Positions 25,545 through 33,557 of a stretch of DNA of 64,000 bases are shown here, in pieces (position 1 is the first letter of the stretch; every line of letters starts with the position of its first letter). Under the pieces are notes generated by a model, which did not search any database, was not told the origin of the DNA, and worked only from the letters and a program-made list of their open reading frames with translations. The DNA is from a bacterium OL-1 (GTDB taxonomy: Bacteria > Actinomycetota > Coriobacteriia > Coriobacteriales > Atopobiaceae): the NCBI GenBank assembly GCA_000752675.2, contig LM994626.1, forward strand, positions 594,794 through 658,793. Reading direction: 5' to 3'. Position numbers and translations under genes: made by a program.

Positions 25545-26354
25545 ATGACAAACGCCTCACAAAGGATTACCTCCGAGGAGCGACAGAATCGAATTCTCGA
25601 CATGCTCTCGAGAAAGGGCGAGGTTGTGGTCTCTGAGCTCAGCACAGAGTTTGGCGTCTCGGCGGTCACGATTCGAACCGACCTTACCGAGCTTGAGCAC
25701 GAGGGAAAGCTCAAGCGCATACATGGTGGCGCCGTGCCCGCCCGAGAACTTGTGGTTCCAAGCCTTCCCACACGCATCAGGAGAAACGTGAGGGCAAAGG
25801 ACGCCATTGGCAAGGCAGCAGCCGAGCTGGTTCACGACGGCGAGACCATCCTTGTGGGGTCGGGAAGCACGACCCTTGCATTTATCCGCAGCCTTGACAA
25901 GAAGAGGGACATCTCCATCATCTCCGATGAGCCTGCAGCGCACACGTACATCCAGCAGCACCTTCCCAACGCTACTCCCATTAGCACAGGCGGCATCCTT
26001 GGTCGAGGCTTCCACCTCTATGGTCCCTACCTCAGCGCATCACTGGTGGGAACACACGTAGACAAGGTTTTTCTCGGTGCTGACGGGTTTGAGAGAAGGT
26101 TGGGCTTCCTCGCGGAGCGGCAGGTGACCGCCGACGCGAAGAAGGAGTTCATAAAGCACGCCAGCAAGGTAATCATCCTCATGGATGCAACTAAGGTCGG
26201 CGCAAGCAGGCTGTTTGTTCCCTTTGCCCAACCAGGCAACGTTGACCTTGTGATTATGGACACAGATCCCAGCGACGTTGTGGCAGAGGCTGCGCGCGTT
26301 GACGGTGGCCGCGCGCGGGTGGTCGAGGTGGTACGGCAGACAGCTGGTCTCTAG
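25545..26354 (+). CDS. DeoR/GlpR-family transcriptional repressor of the adjacent PTS operon
   Basis: A 269-residue regulator. Residues 5-60 form the DeoR HTH (RITSEERQNRILDML, VVVSELSTEFGVSAVTIRTDLTELEHEGKLKRIHGGAV). The remainder is the sugar-phosphate sensor (AIGKAAAELVHDGETILVGSGSTTLAFI, VDKVFLGADGF). ATG at 25545 follows GGAGG at 7-nt spacing; the frame runs upstream to 25434 without support. Divergent from the EIIA gene, it most likely senses a phosphosugar of that pathway and represses the operon. Confidence 0.85.
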   Translation: MTNASQRITSEERQNRILDMLSRKGEVVVSELSTEFGVSAVTIRTDLTELEHEGKLKRIHGGAVPARELVVPSLPTRIRRNVRAKDAIGKAAAELVHDGETILVGSGSTTLAFIRSLDKKRDISIISDEPAAHTYIQQHLPNATPISTGGILGRGFHLYGPYLSASLVGTHVDKVFLGADGFERRLGFLAERQVTADAKKEFIKHASKVIILMDATKVGASRLFVPFAQPGNVDLVIMDTDPSDVVAEAARVDGGRARVVEVVRQTAGL

Positions 26355-26401
26355 CGCGCACCGCCCCACCTCGGACGGCTCCAAAGAGTTGCTTCCACCG
26401 C

Positions 26402-26502
26402 AAACCTGCGGCTTAATTGCACCCCACAATCAAGACGCAAGCTATCTGCCTGCGGATTCTCTCGCGACCACAGGCGGTTAACTGCAATTAAGCCGCAGTT
26501 TT
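26402..26502. repeat. 101-bp inverted-repeat element, copy B (inverted relative to A and C)
   Basis: Left terminus 26402-26422 and right terminus 26482-26502 are inverted copies with few differences; the right arm equals the copy A terminus exactly. Reverse-complemented, its centre carries GAGAGAATCCGCAGG, aligning without gaps to the core of copies A and C. It lies between the DeoR gene and the XRE gene. Confidence 0.85.
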
Positions 26503-26580
26503 CAATCGGGGGCGGCCAAGGAGGCGTACGATTGCCTCAGCCGCGGCTTGCCACCCAGTCGCAAAAACGGAAGGAATCGC

Positions 26581-27078
26581 ATGGCCAGCAAGGAACGCCT
26601 GACAGAGGATCTTCTCGCCCGCCTCCTGGCAGCGCCCAACGTGGAGTCCTACCTTGGCGAGCCGGACTCCACCCTCAATCGCGACCTCCCCCACTACCTG
26701 CGAGAGCTTCTGGACGAGAAGGGCATGAAGCGCGCCGAGGTCGTACGCGCCTCCGGTCTTAACGGCACCGTTGTCTACGACATCTTTGCCGGCAAGAGCC
26801 GCCCCGGCAGGGACCATGCCATCATGCTTGCCCTGGGCATGCGCTGCACGCTTCGCGAGACGCAACGGCTCCTGCGCCTGTCTGGCGTATCGGAGCTGTG
26901 GCCCAAGGTGCGCCGAGACGCCATCATCATCTGGTGCATTGACCACGGCTTCGATCGCTCCGCCACCGATGACGAGCTGTGGAGTCTGGGAGAGCAGACC
27001 CTCTTTCACACCGGCCCCCTGCGTGCAGGGCAGGCCGGCAGCCATCCGGTCAGGCAGTCGCCCTCGCCCGCCCAGTGA
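26581..27078 (+). CDS. XRE-type helix-turn-helix protein preceding a Ser/Thr kinase
   Basis: A 165-residue protein. Residues ~38-100 form an HTH (LRELLDEKGMKRAEVVRASGL-NGTVVYDIFAGKSRPGRDHAIMLALGMRCTLRETQRLLRLSGVSEL). The N-terminal part contains RLTEDLLARLLAAPNVESYL. ATG at 26581 follows GGAAGGAATCGC. The 91-bp gap to the kinase gene contains the palindrome TCAGTTG-C-CAACTGA (27083-27097). It is therefore the best candidate to bind the palindromes shared by this island; this is inference from position. Confidence 0.7.
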   Translation: MASKERLTEDLLARLLAAPNVESYLGEPDSTLNRDLPHYLRELLDEKGMKRAEVVRASGLNGTVVYDIFAGKSRPGRDHAIMLALGMRCTLRETQRLLRLSGVSELWPKVRRDAIIIWCIDHGFDRSATDDELWSLGEQTLFHTGPLRAGQAGSHPVRQSPSPAQ

Positions 27079-27082
27079 TTTT

Positions 27083-27097
27083 TCAGTTGCCAACTGA
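27083..27097. promoter_or_regulatory. CAGTTG-n-CAACTG palindrome upstream of the kinase gene
   Basis: TCAGTTGCCAACTGA is a 15-bp palindrome with a free centre, extended to TTCAGTTGCCAACTGAGG (27082-27099). The same 18-bp pattern, apart from the centre base, occurs twice at 30690-30747 in the same gene island. A shared operator is likely. Confidence 0.65.
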
Positions 27098-27169
27098 GGA
27101 GCGACCATCCTGGGTTGCATATCATGGAAAAGAGCCGGTCCTCACGCGCAAGCCGGCACTTATGCCATC

Positions 27170-28792
27170 GTGCGGGACGGGACCAAAGGCTTGAACGACG
27201 ACCAGGTAATGCATGCAATGAGCGTTGATGACTCCTACCACGTGGAGCGTGTTCTCGCACATGGGCAGGGAGGCATAACCGAGCTTGTCACCCTGGACGG
27301 TACGGGTCCCTTTGTGCGCAAGCGCATCCCCGCAGCGCGTGCCCACCGTGGCGTCTGGGCAGCGCTCCCCGAGATTGACTGTGCGCGCCTCCCCCACATC
27401 GAGGCAACGTACGAGATGCCCGATGAGTTCATCGTCGTCTACGACTACGTTCCCGGCGAAACCCTGGAGCAGCTCGTCGAGAGTCGCGGGAAGCTGGACG
27501 CCGCAAAGGCCCGACATCTGGTTGGCGAGGTCTGCCAGGCCGTCTCGAAGCTGCATGCCCACGACATCGTGCACCGCGACATCACCCCCTCAAACGTAGT
27601 GGTTGCCGCCGACGGCGCTCACTTGATCGACTTTGGCATTGCGAGGCTTGGCTCCGAGGATGCCAAAGGAAATGAAGACCAGCTTGGGACCTGGGGCTTT
27701 GCCGCTCCCGAGCAGTACGGATTCGCAAAGACCGACGCTCGCTCGGATGTGTACTCCATCGGCCGGCTTCTGGGCTACCTCCTCACGGGCGTTCATTTCG
27801 AGGACAAGGAGGGCTACGAGCAGGCGCTTGCCTCTCCAGACGTGCCCGATGACCTGCGCTCGGTTGTCCTCAAGGCAACGGAGTTCGAGCCCAGTGCGCG
27901 CTATCAAAGTGCGGCTGAGCTCGAGCGCGCGCTACACAACGCGCCTGGCGAGAAGGACGGCACAACTGTGGCCACCGCGGCCATACCACGCAGTGCCGCA
28001 GATGCACACCCCGCGTCCGCGCCAAGGCGAGCACGCACAATCGCCCTTGTGTGCGTTATTGCCGCCATTGCCGTGGTGGCGGTGCTTCTCGCCATGCGTT
28101 TCTTTGTGGCCGACAAGACCACCGGTTCCCAGGGCGCAAGCGGCAGCAGCGCCATATCAAGCGGCAACACAACCGTCGTCACTGCACAGCCGGACGAGAC
28201 AGACACCCAAGCAGCCGTGGACGCCCTCTCTGTTGGCGAGTCACACTGGTCGACAAGTAATGGCAGCGTATATGCCGAGTACTCGCTCACGAACAACTCC
28301 GACCGAACGGTTACGTATCCCAGTGTTACCATCACCGGCTACGCGGACGATGGCAGCGTCCTCTTCTCGGACGACCAGGTCCTTTCCGTCCTCGCCCCCG
28401 GTGAGACGGCGTACCAAAGCACCGTCCTCGACGGCTCAACGACACCCACACGCGTGGAGTTCGTGCCGGTCAAGCCCTCTGCGGACCTCCTGTCCGATGA
28501 CACGGCTCCCTCGTTCTCGACCGCGAACGTATCGGCCAGGTCAAACGGCTACGGCGGAATCACCGTATCGGGCACCGTCACGCTGGAGAAGGACGGAACG
28601 ACAAGGCTGCTGAGCAGCGATTACGGGGTCTGCCTCACCGCCATCCTGCGCGACGCCTCCGGAAACATTGTGGGCGGAGGCGTCAACTTCCTCAGCTCTC
28701 ACCCAGCAGAGGGCTCGAGCATTCCGTTCGAGGTGCCCATATTCGAGCAGGTTGACTATACGACCTGCGAGGTCCACGCACTTGCCTGGTAG
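27170..28792 (+). CDS. Membrane-anchored Ser/Thr protein kinase with extracytoplasmic domain
   Basis: A 540-residue protein. The kinase domain covers ~22-255: Lys51 in FVRKRI, catalytic loop HRDITPSN (Asp137), IDFG at 153-156 and APEQYG at 179-183. The glycine loop is degenerate (AHGQGG instead of G-G--G). A single membrane helix lies at ~290-312. The outer part (~350-540) looks like two beta-sandwich FxLYD-like repeats (YAEYSLTNNSDRTVTYPSVTITGYADDG). The frame begins at GTG 27170 without a ribosome site; ATG at 27209 or 27218 is also possible. It resembles bacterial PknB-type receptors without PASTA repeats. Probable role: sensing envelope state and phosphorylating cytoplasmic targets. Confidence 0.85.
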   Translation: MRDGTKGLNDDQVMHAMSVDDSYHVERVLAHGQGGITELVTLDGTGPFVRKRIPAARAHRGVWAALPEIDCARLPHIEATYEMPDEFIVVYDYVPGETLEQLVESRGKLDAAKARHLVGEVCQAVSKLHAHDIVHRDITPSNVVVAADGAHLIDFGIARLGSEDAKGNEDQLGTWGFAAPEQYGFAKTDARSDVYSIGRLLGYLLTGVHFEDKEGYEQALASPDVPDDLRSVVLKATEFEPSARYQSAAELERALHNAPGEKDGTTVATAAIPRSAADAHPASAPRRARTIALVCVIAAIAVVAVLLAMRFFVADKTTGSQGASGSSAISSGNTTVVTAQPDETDTQAAVDALSVGESHWSTSNGSVYAEYSLTNNSDRTVTYPSVTITGYADDGSVLFSDDQVLSVLAPGETAYQSTVLDGSTTPTRVEFVPVKPSADLLSDDTAPSFSTANVSARSNGYGGITVSGTVTLEKDGTTRLLSSDYGVCLTAILRDASGNIVGGGVNFLSSHPAEGSSIPFEVPIFEQVDYTTCEVHALAW

Positions 28793-28821
28793 ACCGGACG
28801 TGCAACGCAGCTGCATCACTC

Positions 28822-29994
28822 CTACAGCCCCAGTACCTGGCGCTTCTTCGCGTCGAACTCGTCCTGGGTGAGAATGCCCGCATCAAGCAGCTCCTTGAGC
28901 TTCTTGAGAGTCTCCACCTGAGAGTCGATGGAGGGCTTGTCCTGCTCGACTTTTGACTGGGCGCCCTCTGCCGCACTGGCAGCGCCTACCACCGAGGCAT
29001 TCCTAGGGTCAAGCGACCCGGCAAGGTTCATCCCAAAGACCATCGCACCGCCGTCGCCCAGGCCGTTGTCCCTCACCCCCTGCGCAATAAGCTGCTGGGC
29101 AGAGATGTCTGCGGCACGCTGAGAGACATCCTCGTAGGCGCGCACGCCCATGCGCTTCTCGGAGAACTGCCGCACAAGCTCGCGGGACTGCTCTGAGAAC
29201 TCGATGTTCTCGATGGCAACCGACACCAGCTCAAGGCCAAAGCGCGTTGGCCACGTTCCGGCATTGTCGCTTCCCTCGCGGATCTTCTCGCCAAGCGCCA
29301 CCGTTTGCGACGGCAGCTGCGAGACGCGATACGTCGAGGAGAGCGCATTGGCCGCAGCTACAAACGACGTAAGGAACTCGCCCGTGAGCTGATGGCGCGC
29401 ACGCGAATCGTCGAGCGAGTACGACGAGCAATTGGCAGGCACAAAGTTGCGGATGGCAAGCGTTGGGTCGCAGACTCTTACGCTCATCATGCCATAGGCG
29501 TAAATCTCAAGGTCGGCACCGTAGTAGAGGTCATTGTACGCAAGCGGGCCATGCGTCCCAAAGCGAATGCCGCGCAGCTCGCGCAGGTTGACGAAGGCAA
29601 CTCGCTTGCTGTCGGGTGACATGCCGCCAAAGCCGATTCTCTCGGCGGCCTGCTGGACGAATATCCTGCCAAGCCCGCCTTCTGCGCGGTCCTTCTCGTC
29701 AAAGACGGTTGCCTGGCCATTACGGTACTCGTAGCCGCCCGGCGTAGTTATGACCTGCTCTATGCCCGCTTGGCTAAAGACGAACGCCGCCGTGTTCTCT
29801 GGAACATAGATTATTGAACCATTTGAGAGAATGTCCTCGGCACCGTAGTTGCCTCCGCGCCCGTTCTGGGAGTTTCTCCGCACACCCGGCGTCACAAGCG
29901 TGTGCTCGTTAAAGTGGCCAGCGGTGATAACGTCTTTCCATTGGTCCGAAAAGACACCGCCAATGGAGTCAAACGCTGCGTCGATGATGCCCAT
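28822..29994 (-). CDS. SPFH-domain protein with C-terminal SHOCT motif (YdjI-like)
   Basis: A 390-residue protein. Residues 1-300 match the SPFH / virion-core-protein family: SDQWKDVITAGHFNEHTLV, SNGSIIYVPENTAAFVFSQAG and RFGLELVSVAIENIEFSEQSRELVRQFSEKRMGVRA. The C-terminal ~35 residues form a SHOCT motif (LKKLKELLDAGILTQDEFDAKKRQVLGL). B. subtilis YdjI, of the same family, recruits the PspA stress protein to the membrane. ATG follows GAGGAGACAACC. The zinc-ribbon gene lies 18 bp upstream on the same strand, so they form an operon, convergent with the kinase gene. Confidence 0.85.
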   Translation of the reverse strand: MGIIDAAFDSIGGVFSDQWKDVITAGHFNEHTLVTPGVRRNSQNGRGGNYGAEDILSNGSIIYVPENTAAFVFSQAGIEQVITTPGGYEYRNGQATVFDEKDRAEGGLGRIFVQQAAERIGFGGMSPDSKRVAFVNLRELRGIRFGTHGPLAYNDLYYGADLEIYAYGMMSVRVCDPTLAIRNFVPANCSSYSLDDSRARHQLTGEFLTSFVAAANALSSTYRVSQLPSQTVALGEKIREGSDNAGTWPTRFGLELVSVAIENIEFSEQSRELVRQFSEKRMGVRAYEDVSQRAADISAQQLIAQGVRDNGLGDGGAMVFGMNLAGSLDPRNASVVGAASAAEGAQSKVEQDKPSIDSQVETLKKLKELLDAGILTQDEFDAKKRQVLGL

Positions 29995-30012
29995 GGTTGT
30001 CTCCTCGCCGGT

Positions 30013-30609
30013 CTAGAGGGTCTGCTTGGTATCGCAGTAGCTACAGGTGACCACCGTTCCCTTGCGCCCAACGATTGGCGCATGGCATCCCACGCAGCGC
30101 TTGGTAACGGTCATGGGACGCTTGGGCAGCTCGGCCTTCTTGCGCGGCTGTCCCGTGCCCCCAAATAGCGCCCCAAAGGTACCCTTGGTCTCTTCCAACA
30201 GGTCGCCCAGCATGTCACCCGTCTCGTCGTCTGCTCCAATGCCGTCCAGGTCACCTACAGCAGCGCTCGAAATGGCCTGCTCCCAGCGCCTGGCGGCGCC
30301 TGCGGAACCACCGGCAAAGCACAGCGAGACGGTCTCGTCAGAAAACGCGACGTTAAGGACGTAGCTGTTGTCGACCTTGGTCACTGCGGTACGCGGCACC
30401 CCCAGGTCATCCAGTGCCTGCTCGAGCGGAAGCCGCTTGAGGTAGCGAGCCGTTCTAAAGGCTCCGTCGGGCACGGTCACGACAAGAACCAGGCTTTTGT
30501 TGGTGAGCACGACCTCGTCCAGGGGGTTCCTTCCCTCCTCGCTCACAAGGCTGACGTCGCTGCGCTGCAGAACGACAAACTCCCCCCGATCAAGGTTGTA
30601 GGACTTCAT
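30013..30609 (-). CDS. Protein with PH-like N-terminal region and C-terminal zinc ribbon
   Basis: A 198-residue protein. Residues ~5-115 look like a beta-rich PH/YdjG-type domain (GEFVVLQRSDVSLVSEEG, NKSLVLVVTV, YVLNVAFSDETVSLCF). The C terminus is a four-cysteine ribbon, CVGC ... CSYC. ATG at 30607-30609 is preceded by GGGGTGATC; the longer frame to 30669 runs toward the operator. It is followed by the SPFH gene in an apparent operon whose promoter contains the 58-bp palindrome. SPFH plus zinc-ribbon pairing occurs in the ydjGHI locus of Bacillus; function here is inferred as envelope-stress related. Confidence 0.65.
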   Translation of the reverse strand: MKSYNLDRGEFVVLQRSDVSLVSEEGRNPLDEVVLTNKSLVLVVTVPDGAFRTARYLKRLPLEQALDDLGVPRTAVTKVDNSYVLNVAFSDETVSLCFAGGSAGAARRWEQAISSAAVGDLDGIGADDETGDMLGDLLEETKGTFGALFGGTGQPRKKAELPKRPMTVTKRCVGCHAPIVGRKGTVVTCSYCDTKQTL

Positions 30610-30689
30610 GATCACCCCAGAGGTCGGACGCGCTTGCCTCGATGTACACCAAGGCACCAGCAGAACCAATCTTAGGAAGCACGTCGAGA

Positions 30690-30747
30690 ATTACCTCAGT
30701 TGACAACTGAAAACCGCTCGCGGAATTCAGTTGTCAACTGAGGTAAT
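30690..30747. promoter_or_regulatory. 58-bp near-perfect palindrome in a divergent promoter (double operator)
   Basis: Arms 30690-30711 and 30726-30747 are perfect 22-bp inverted copies. Each arm itself contains the 15-bp palindrome TCAGTTG-n-CAACTGA (30696-30710 and 30727-30741), and the 14-bp centre is also symmetric (CCGC...GCGG). It lies between the divergent zinc-ribbon (start 30609) and membrane-protein (start 30828) genes. Confidence 0.75.
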
Positions 30748-30827
30748 GGCCAGCGCCCCTTCTCAGAATTGGTTCAGCAGTTGCGCAATTCAATAAACCC
30801 AAGTTCAAGCACGAGAAAGGGGCATCC

Positions 30828-31928
30828 ATGGAATGGGAGAAGGCCAATGGCGCAGGCGGGGCCGGGACATCGTCTGGCAGTGGGGTGCCCAGGGGAAAGA
30901 AGAGTGGCAAGGGCAAGATCGTCCTTCTCGTGATTATTGCTTTGATTGCTATCTTTATGGTCTCCCGTATCAAGGGCAACTCGAGGGATGCCAAGAACTC
31001 CAAGCTCGACTGGCCCACGAGCGGGCTTGCGACGATGCTTCCCGAGCCTGGTACGGACAAGGGCAAGGTCGAAATCAACTCTGACACCGCATTCTCCGCA
31101 ACGCTTGCCGAGTACTCGAGCAGCGACTACTCGAGCTACGTGGACGCCTGCAAGGAGAAGGGCTTCACGGTCGACGCTGACCAGATAGGCATTGGCTACG
31201 CCGCCTTTAACGAGAAGGGATACAAGCTCTCGCTCACCTATTACGAACGCAAGGAGGAGCTCACCGTCCATCTCGAGGCGCCTGATGAGATGAGCACCAT
31301 CACCTGGCCCACGAGCGGCCCGGGATCGCTGCTTCCCGCTCCTCCATCCACGCAGGGCTCGATAGTGAACGACAGTTCCAAACTCTACCAGGTCAACGTT
31401 GGAGGCATGGACAAGGATGCCTTCTCGGCATACGCCGCGCAGTGCAAGGAAGCCGGCTTTGACGTGGACTACAGCAGTGGCGATACGTACTATCAGGCGA
31501 AAAACGCAGATGGCGCCAAGCTCCGCGTAGACTACAAGGGCGCCAACGTTGTGTCTATTAGAGTCGACGTCTCAGACGCAAGCTCAGCCGAAAGCGATGC
31601 GGCGTCCAGCCCTGCTTCGACAGACTCCTCCACAACGGCGGACTCGTCGATCGTAACCCCGGAGTTCAAGGAGATGATGGACTCCTACGAGGAAATCATG
31701 GACAAGTACTGCGACTTCATGGTCAAGTATACCGGCGCAAGCGCCGCAGACCAGGCAAGCATGCTCGCGGACTACACCGACCTCGTGCAGCAGGAGGCCG
31801 ACTGGGCCCAGCGTATCTCCGCCGTTGACGAGAGCACGCTCAGCGACGCTGACGACGCGTATTACATCGAGGTTCAAGCCCGTGTGAGCAAGCGCCTTAT
31901 CGACGCGGGCGTGCAAATCCAGCAGTAG
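30828..31928 (+). CDS. Membrane-anchored protein with two repeated DUF6591-like domains
   Basis: A 366-residue protein. After a Gly/Ser-rich tail there is one membrane helix at ~29-46 (GKIVLLVIIALIAIFMVS). Two homologous extracytoplasmic repeats follow, each opening with WPTSG (residue ~62, WPTSGLATMLPEPGTDKGKVE; residue ~160, WPTSGPGSLLPAPPSTQGSI), as in DUF6591 proteins. A Ser/Thr-rich linker (~245-270) leads to a helical C-terminal domain (EFKEMMDSYEEIMDKYCDFMVKYTG). ATG follows AAAGGGGCATCC. Function is unknown; sharing a palindromic operator with the zinc-ribbon/SPFH genes puts it in the same response. Confidence 0.7.
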   Translation: MEWEKANGAGGAGTSSGSGVPRGKKSGKGKIVLLVIIALIAIFMVSRIKGNSRDAKNSKLDWPTSGLATMLPEPGTDKGKVEINSDTAFSATLAEYSSSDYSSYVDACKEKGFTVDADQIGIGYAAFNEKGYKLSLTYYERKEELTVHLEAPDEMSTITWPTSGPGSLLPAPPSTQGSIVNDSSKLYQVNVGGMDKDAFSAYAAQCKEAGFDVDYSSGDTYYQAKNADGAKLRVDYKGANVVSIRVDVSDASSAESDAASSPASTDSSTTADSSIVTPEFKEMMDSYEEIMDKYCDFMVKYTGASAADQASMLADYTDLVQQEADWAQRISAVDESTLSDADDAYYIEVQARVSKRLIDAGVQIQQ

Positions 31929-31949
31929 CAAAGACGAGACCGCATCGCA

Positions 31950-31982
31950 GTACCCCCTGGCACCCCAGGTGCCGGGGGGTAC
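31950..31982 (+). terminator. Hairpin terminator after the DUF6591-like gene
   Basis: GTACCCCCTGGCACC pairs with GGTGCCGGGGGGTAC around a 3-4-nt loop, 22 bp after the stop. A U-tract is lacking, so it may be a weak or Rho-assisted terminator. Confidence 0.55.
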
Positions 31983-32040
31983 TCGTCTAGGGAGGGCAGC
32001 TGTTGCAACGCTTCGCGCCCATTTCTTCGAGCGGCTGTTT

Positions 32041-32080
32041 CGCAGCCGACGCGGCCCTCTCGCAGCCGACGCGGCCCCCT
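32041..32080. repeat. 20-bp tandem duplication
   Basis: Two adjacent copies of CGCAGCCGACGCGGCCC-CT (32041-32060 and 32061-32080) differing at one base. They sit eight bases before copy C of the 101-bp element. Confidence 0.75.
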
Positions 32081-32087
32081 CACACCC

Positions 32088-32188
32088 AAATCTGCGACTT
32101 AATAGCAGTTAGCTGAATGCGTCGCTGAGAAAAGCTGCAGGTTGGAACCTTGCCACACCTTACAGGGTTGCTATTAACCCGCAGGTTT
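32088..32188. repeat. 101-bp inverted-repeat element, copy C (diverged)
   Basis: Termini AAATCTGCGACTTAATAGCAG-like at 32088 and the inverted partner ending 32188 differ by four positions. The 59-bp centre matches copy A at 35 of 59 positions without gaps, including GAGAAAAGCTGCAGGT. Same total length as copies A and B. Confidence 0.8.
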
Positions 32189-32261
32189 CCTGAGCGAGCT
32201 CGTTCTGGCGCACGCTCGGGACCTCTTCCAAGATCCCAAGAGCCGGCCCGCGACCGCTACC

Positions 32262-32306
32262 ACGAAAAAGAAAGCGGCTCCGGCGCCAGATTGACGCCGG
32301 AGCCGC
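32262..32306 (-). terminator. Rho-independent terminator of the amino-sugar operon
   Basis: On the minus strand a 12-bp perfect GC stem (32295-32306 with 32274-32285), a 9-nt loop and then a U-rich run (TTTCTTTTTCG, 32263-32273). It lies 91 bp beyond the nagA stop. Confidence 0.8.
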
Positions 32307-32396
32307 AGCTGTAGCGGAAATCTTGTAAAAAGCGGGCCTTCTGGAGCCGCGTGGCGAGAAGAAGGTGCGCCGCAGGACGAGAAGGTCACGCCGCAC

Positions 32397-33557
32397 CTAC
32401 GCCACGGGCACCAGCTTGCCGCCAACGTAGGTCGCCGTGAGCGACATGTCGGCCGCGTAGACGTTGAAGTCCGCGTTGCGCCCGGGCAGCATGCTGCCGC
32501 AGACGTCATCCACGCCCACCGAGCGCGCCGCGATCTCGCTGCCCATGCGAATGGCCTGCTCGGGCGTCACGATGCCCCAGTCGACCATGTTCTTCACGCC
32601 CTTGGCAAGCGTGAGGACAGACCCAGCGATGCTGCTCATGTCGGCAAGGTAGCAGAGGTCGTCCTTCATGACCACGGGCAGGCCGCCGCTCATGTAGCTG
32701 CCCTCGGGCATGCCACCGCAGGCAAGGCAATCCGTGATGAGAACCACGTGCTCCCAGCCCTTGGCGCGCACGAGCGCCGCGCACGCGGCGGGCTGCACGT
32801 GATGGCCGTCGCAGATGAGCTCGGCGTACGTCTCGTCCGTGGTCATGGCGCAGCCGAGCACGCCCGGCTCGCGCTGGTGCAGGCCGCGCATGCCGTTGTA
32901 GGTGTGCACGAATACGGTGGCACCGGCGTCAACGGCGGCGATGCTCTCATCGTACGTGGCGTCGGAGTGACCAAGCGCGGTCACCACGCCCTCGGCAGCA
33001 AGGCGCGAGATGTACTCGGGCGCCTCGGGGTACTCGGGCGCCAGCGCGCTCTTGCGAATGAGGCCGCGCGCCCTGCGCTGCCACTCAGCAAAGTCATCGT
33101 ACGAAGGTGGCACCAGATACTTGGGGTTCTGGGCACCCTTGTGCTTCTCGGTAAAGAAGGGTCCCTCAAGGTAGATGCCCGGAATGCGAGCGCCCACAAA
33201 GTCATCGTCGCGCTCGTCCACCGCGTCCGCGATGGCCTCGCACTGGTTGCCAATGTTCTCAACCGAGTCCGTGAACGTGGTGGGCAGCCACGCCGTGGTG
33301 CCACGCTGCACGAGGGCAACGGAGGCATCATTTATGCCCGCAGGGTCGATGTCGGTGGTCGCATGGTTGTGGAAGCCGTGGATGTGGGTGTCAACCAGGC
33401 CGGCGCCAACGTAGGCACCCGCGTAGTCAACGATCTCGCAGTCCGGCTTCTCTGTCGAGAAGGACCCAAAGCGACCGTCGGTGATGGTGAGGTAGCCCTC
33501 TCCGGTGAGCCTACCGGGGAGAACAAAGTGAGCGGCATGAACCGCATACGTTGCCAT
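32397..33557 (-). CDS. nagA: N-acetylglucosamine/N-acetylgalactosamine-6-phosphate deacetylase
   Basis: A 386-residue amidohydrolase removing acetate from GlcNAc-6-P or GalNAc-6-P. Metal ligands are seen in VDTHIHGFHNH (His58, His60), the Glu of YLEGPFF, and the His of TALGHSDATY. The catalytic Asp lies in VLITDCLACGGMPEG. ATG at 33555-33557 follows AAGGAGAG. It is the last gene of a minus-strand operon with AgaS, a GntR regulator and a mannose-family PTS, so AgaA (GalNAc-6-P) activity is more likely than plain NagA; the two are not separable by sequence. The deacetylated product would go to AgaS. Confidence 0.9.
   Translation of the reverse strand: MATYAVHAAHFVLPGRLTGEGYLTITDGRFGSFSTEKPDCEIVDYAGAYVGAGLVDTHIHGFHNHATTDIDPAGINDASVALVQRGTTAWLPTTFTDSVENIGNQCEAIADAVDERDDDFVGARIPGIYLEGPFFTEKHKGAQNPKYLVPPSYDDFAEWQRRARGLIRKSALAPEYPEAPEYISRLAAEGVVTALGHSDATYDESIAAVDAGATVFVHTYNGMRGLHQREPGVLGCAMTTDETYAELICDGHHVQPAACAALVRAKGWEHVVLITDCLACGGMPEGSYMSGGLPVVMKDDLCYLADMSSIAGSVLTLAKGVKNMVDWGIVTPEQAIRMGSEIAARSVGVDDVCGSMLPGRNADFNVYAADMSLTATYVGGKLVPVA

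Larger units (their letters stand above)
31929..32396. other. 468-bp convergent gap packed with terminators and repeats
   Basis: No gene. In order it holds a plus-strand hairpin (31950-31982), a 20-bp tandem duplication (32041-32080), 101-bp element copy C (32088-32188) and a minus-strand rho-independent terminator for the amino-sugar operon (32262-32306). Confidence 0.7.
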
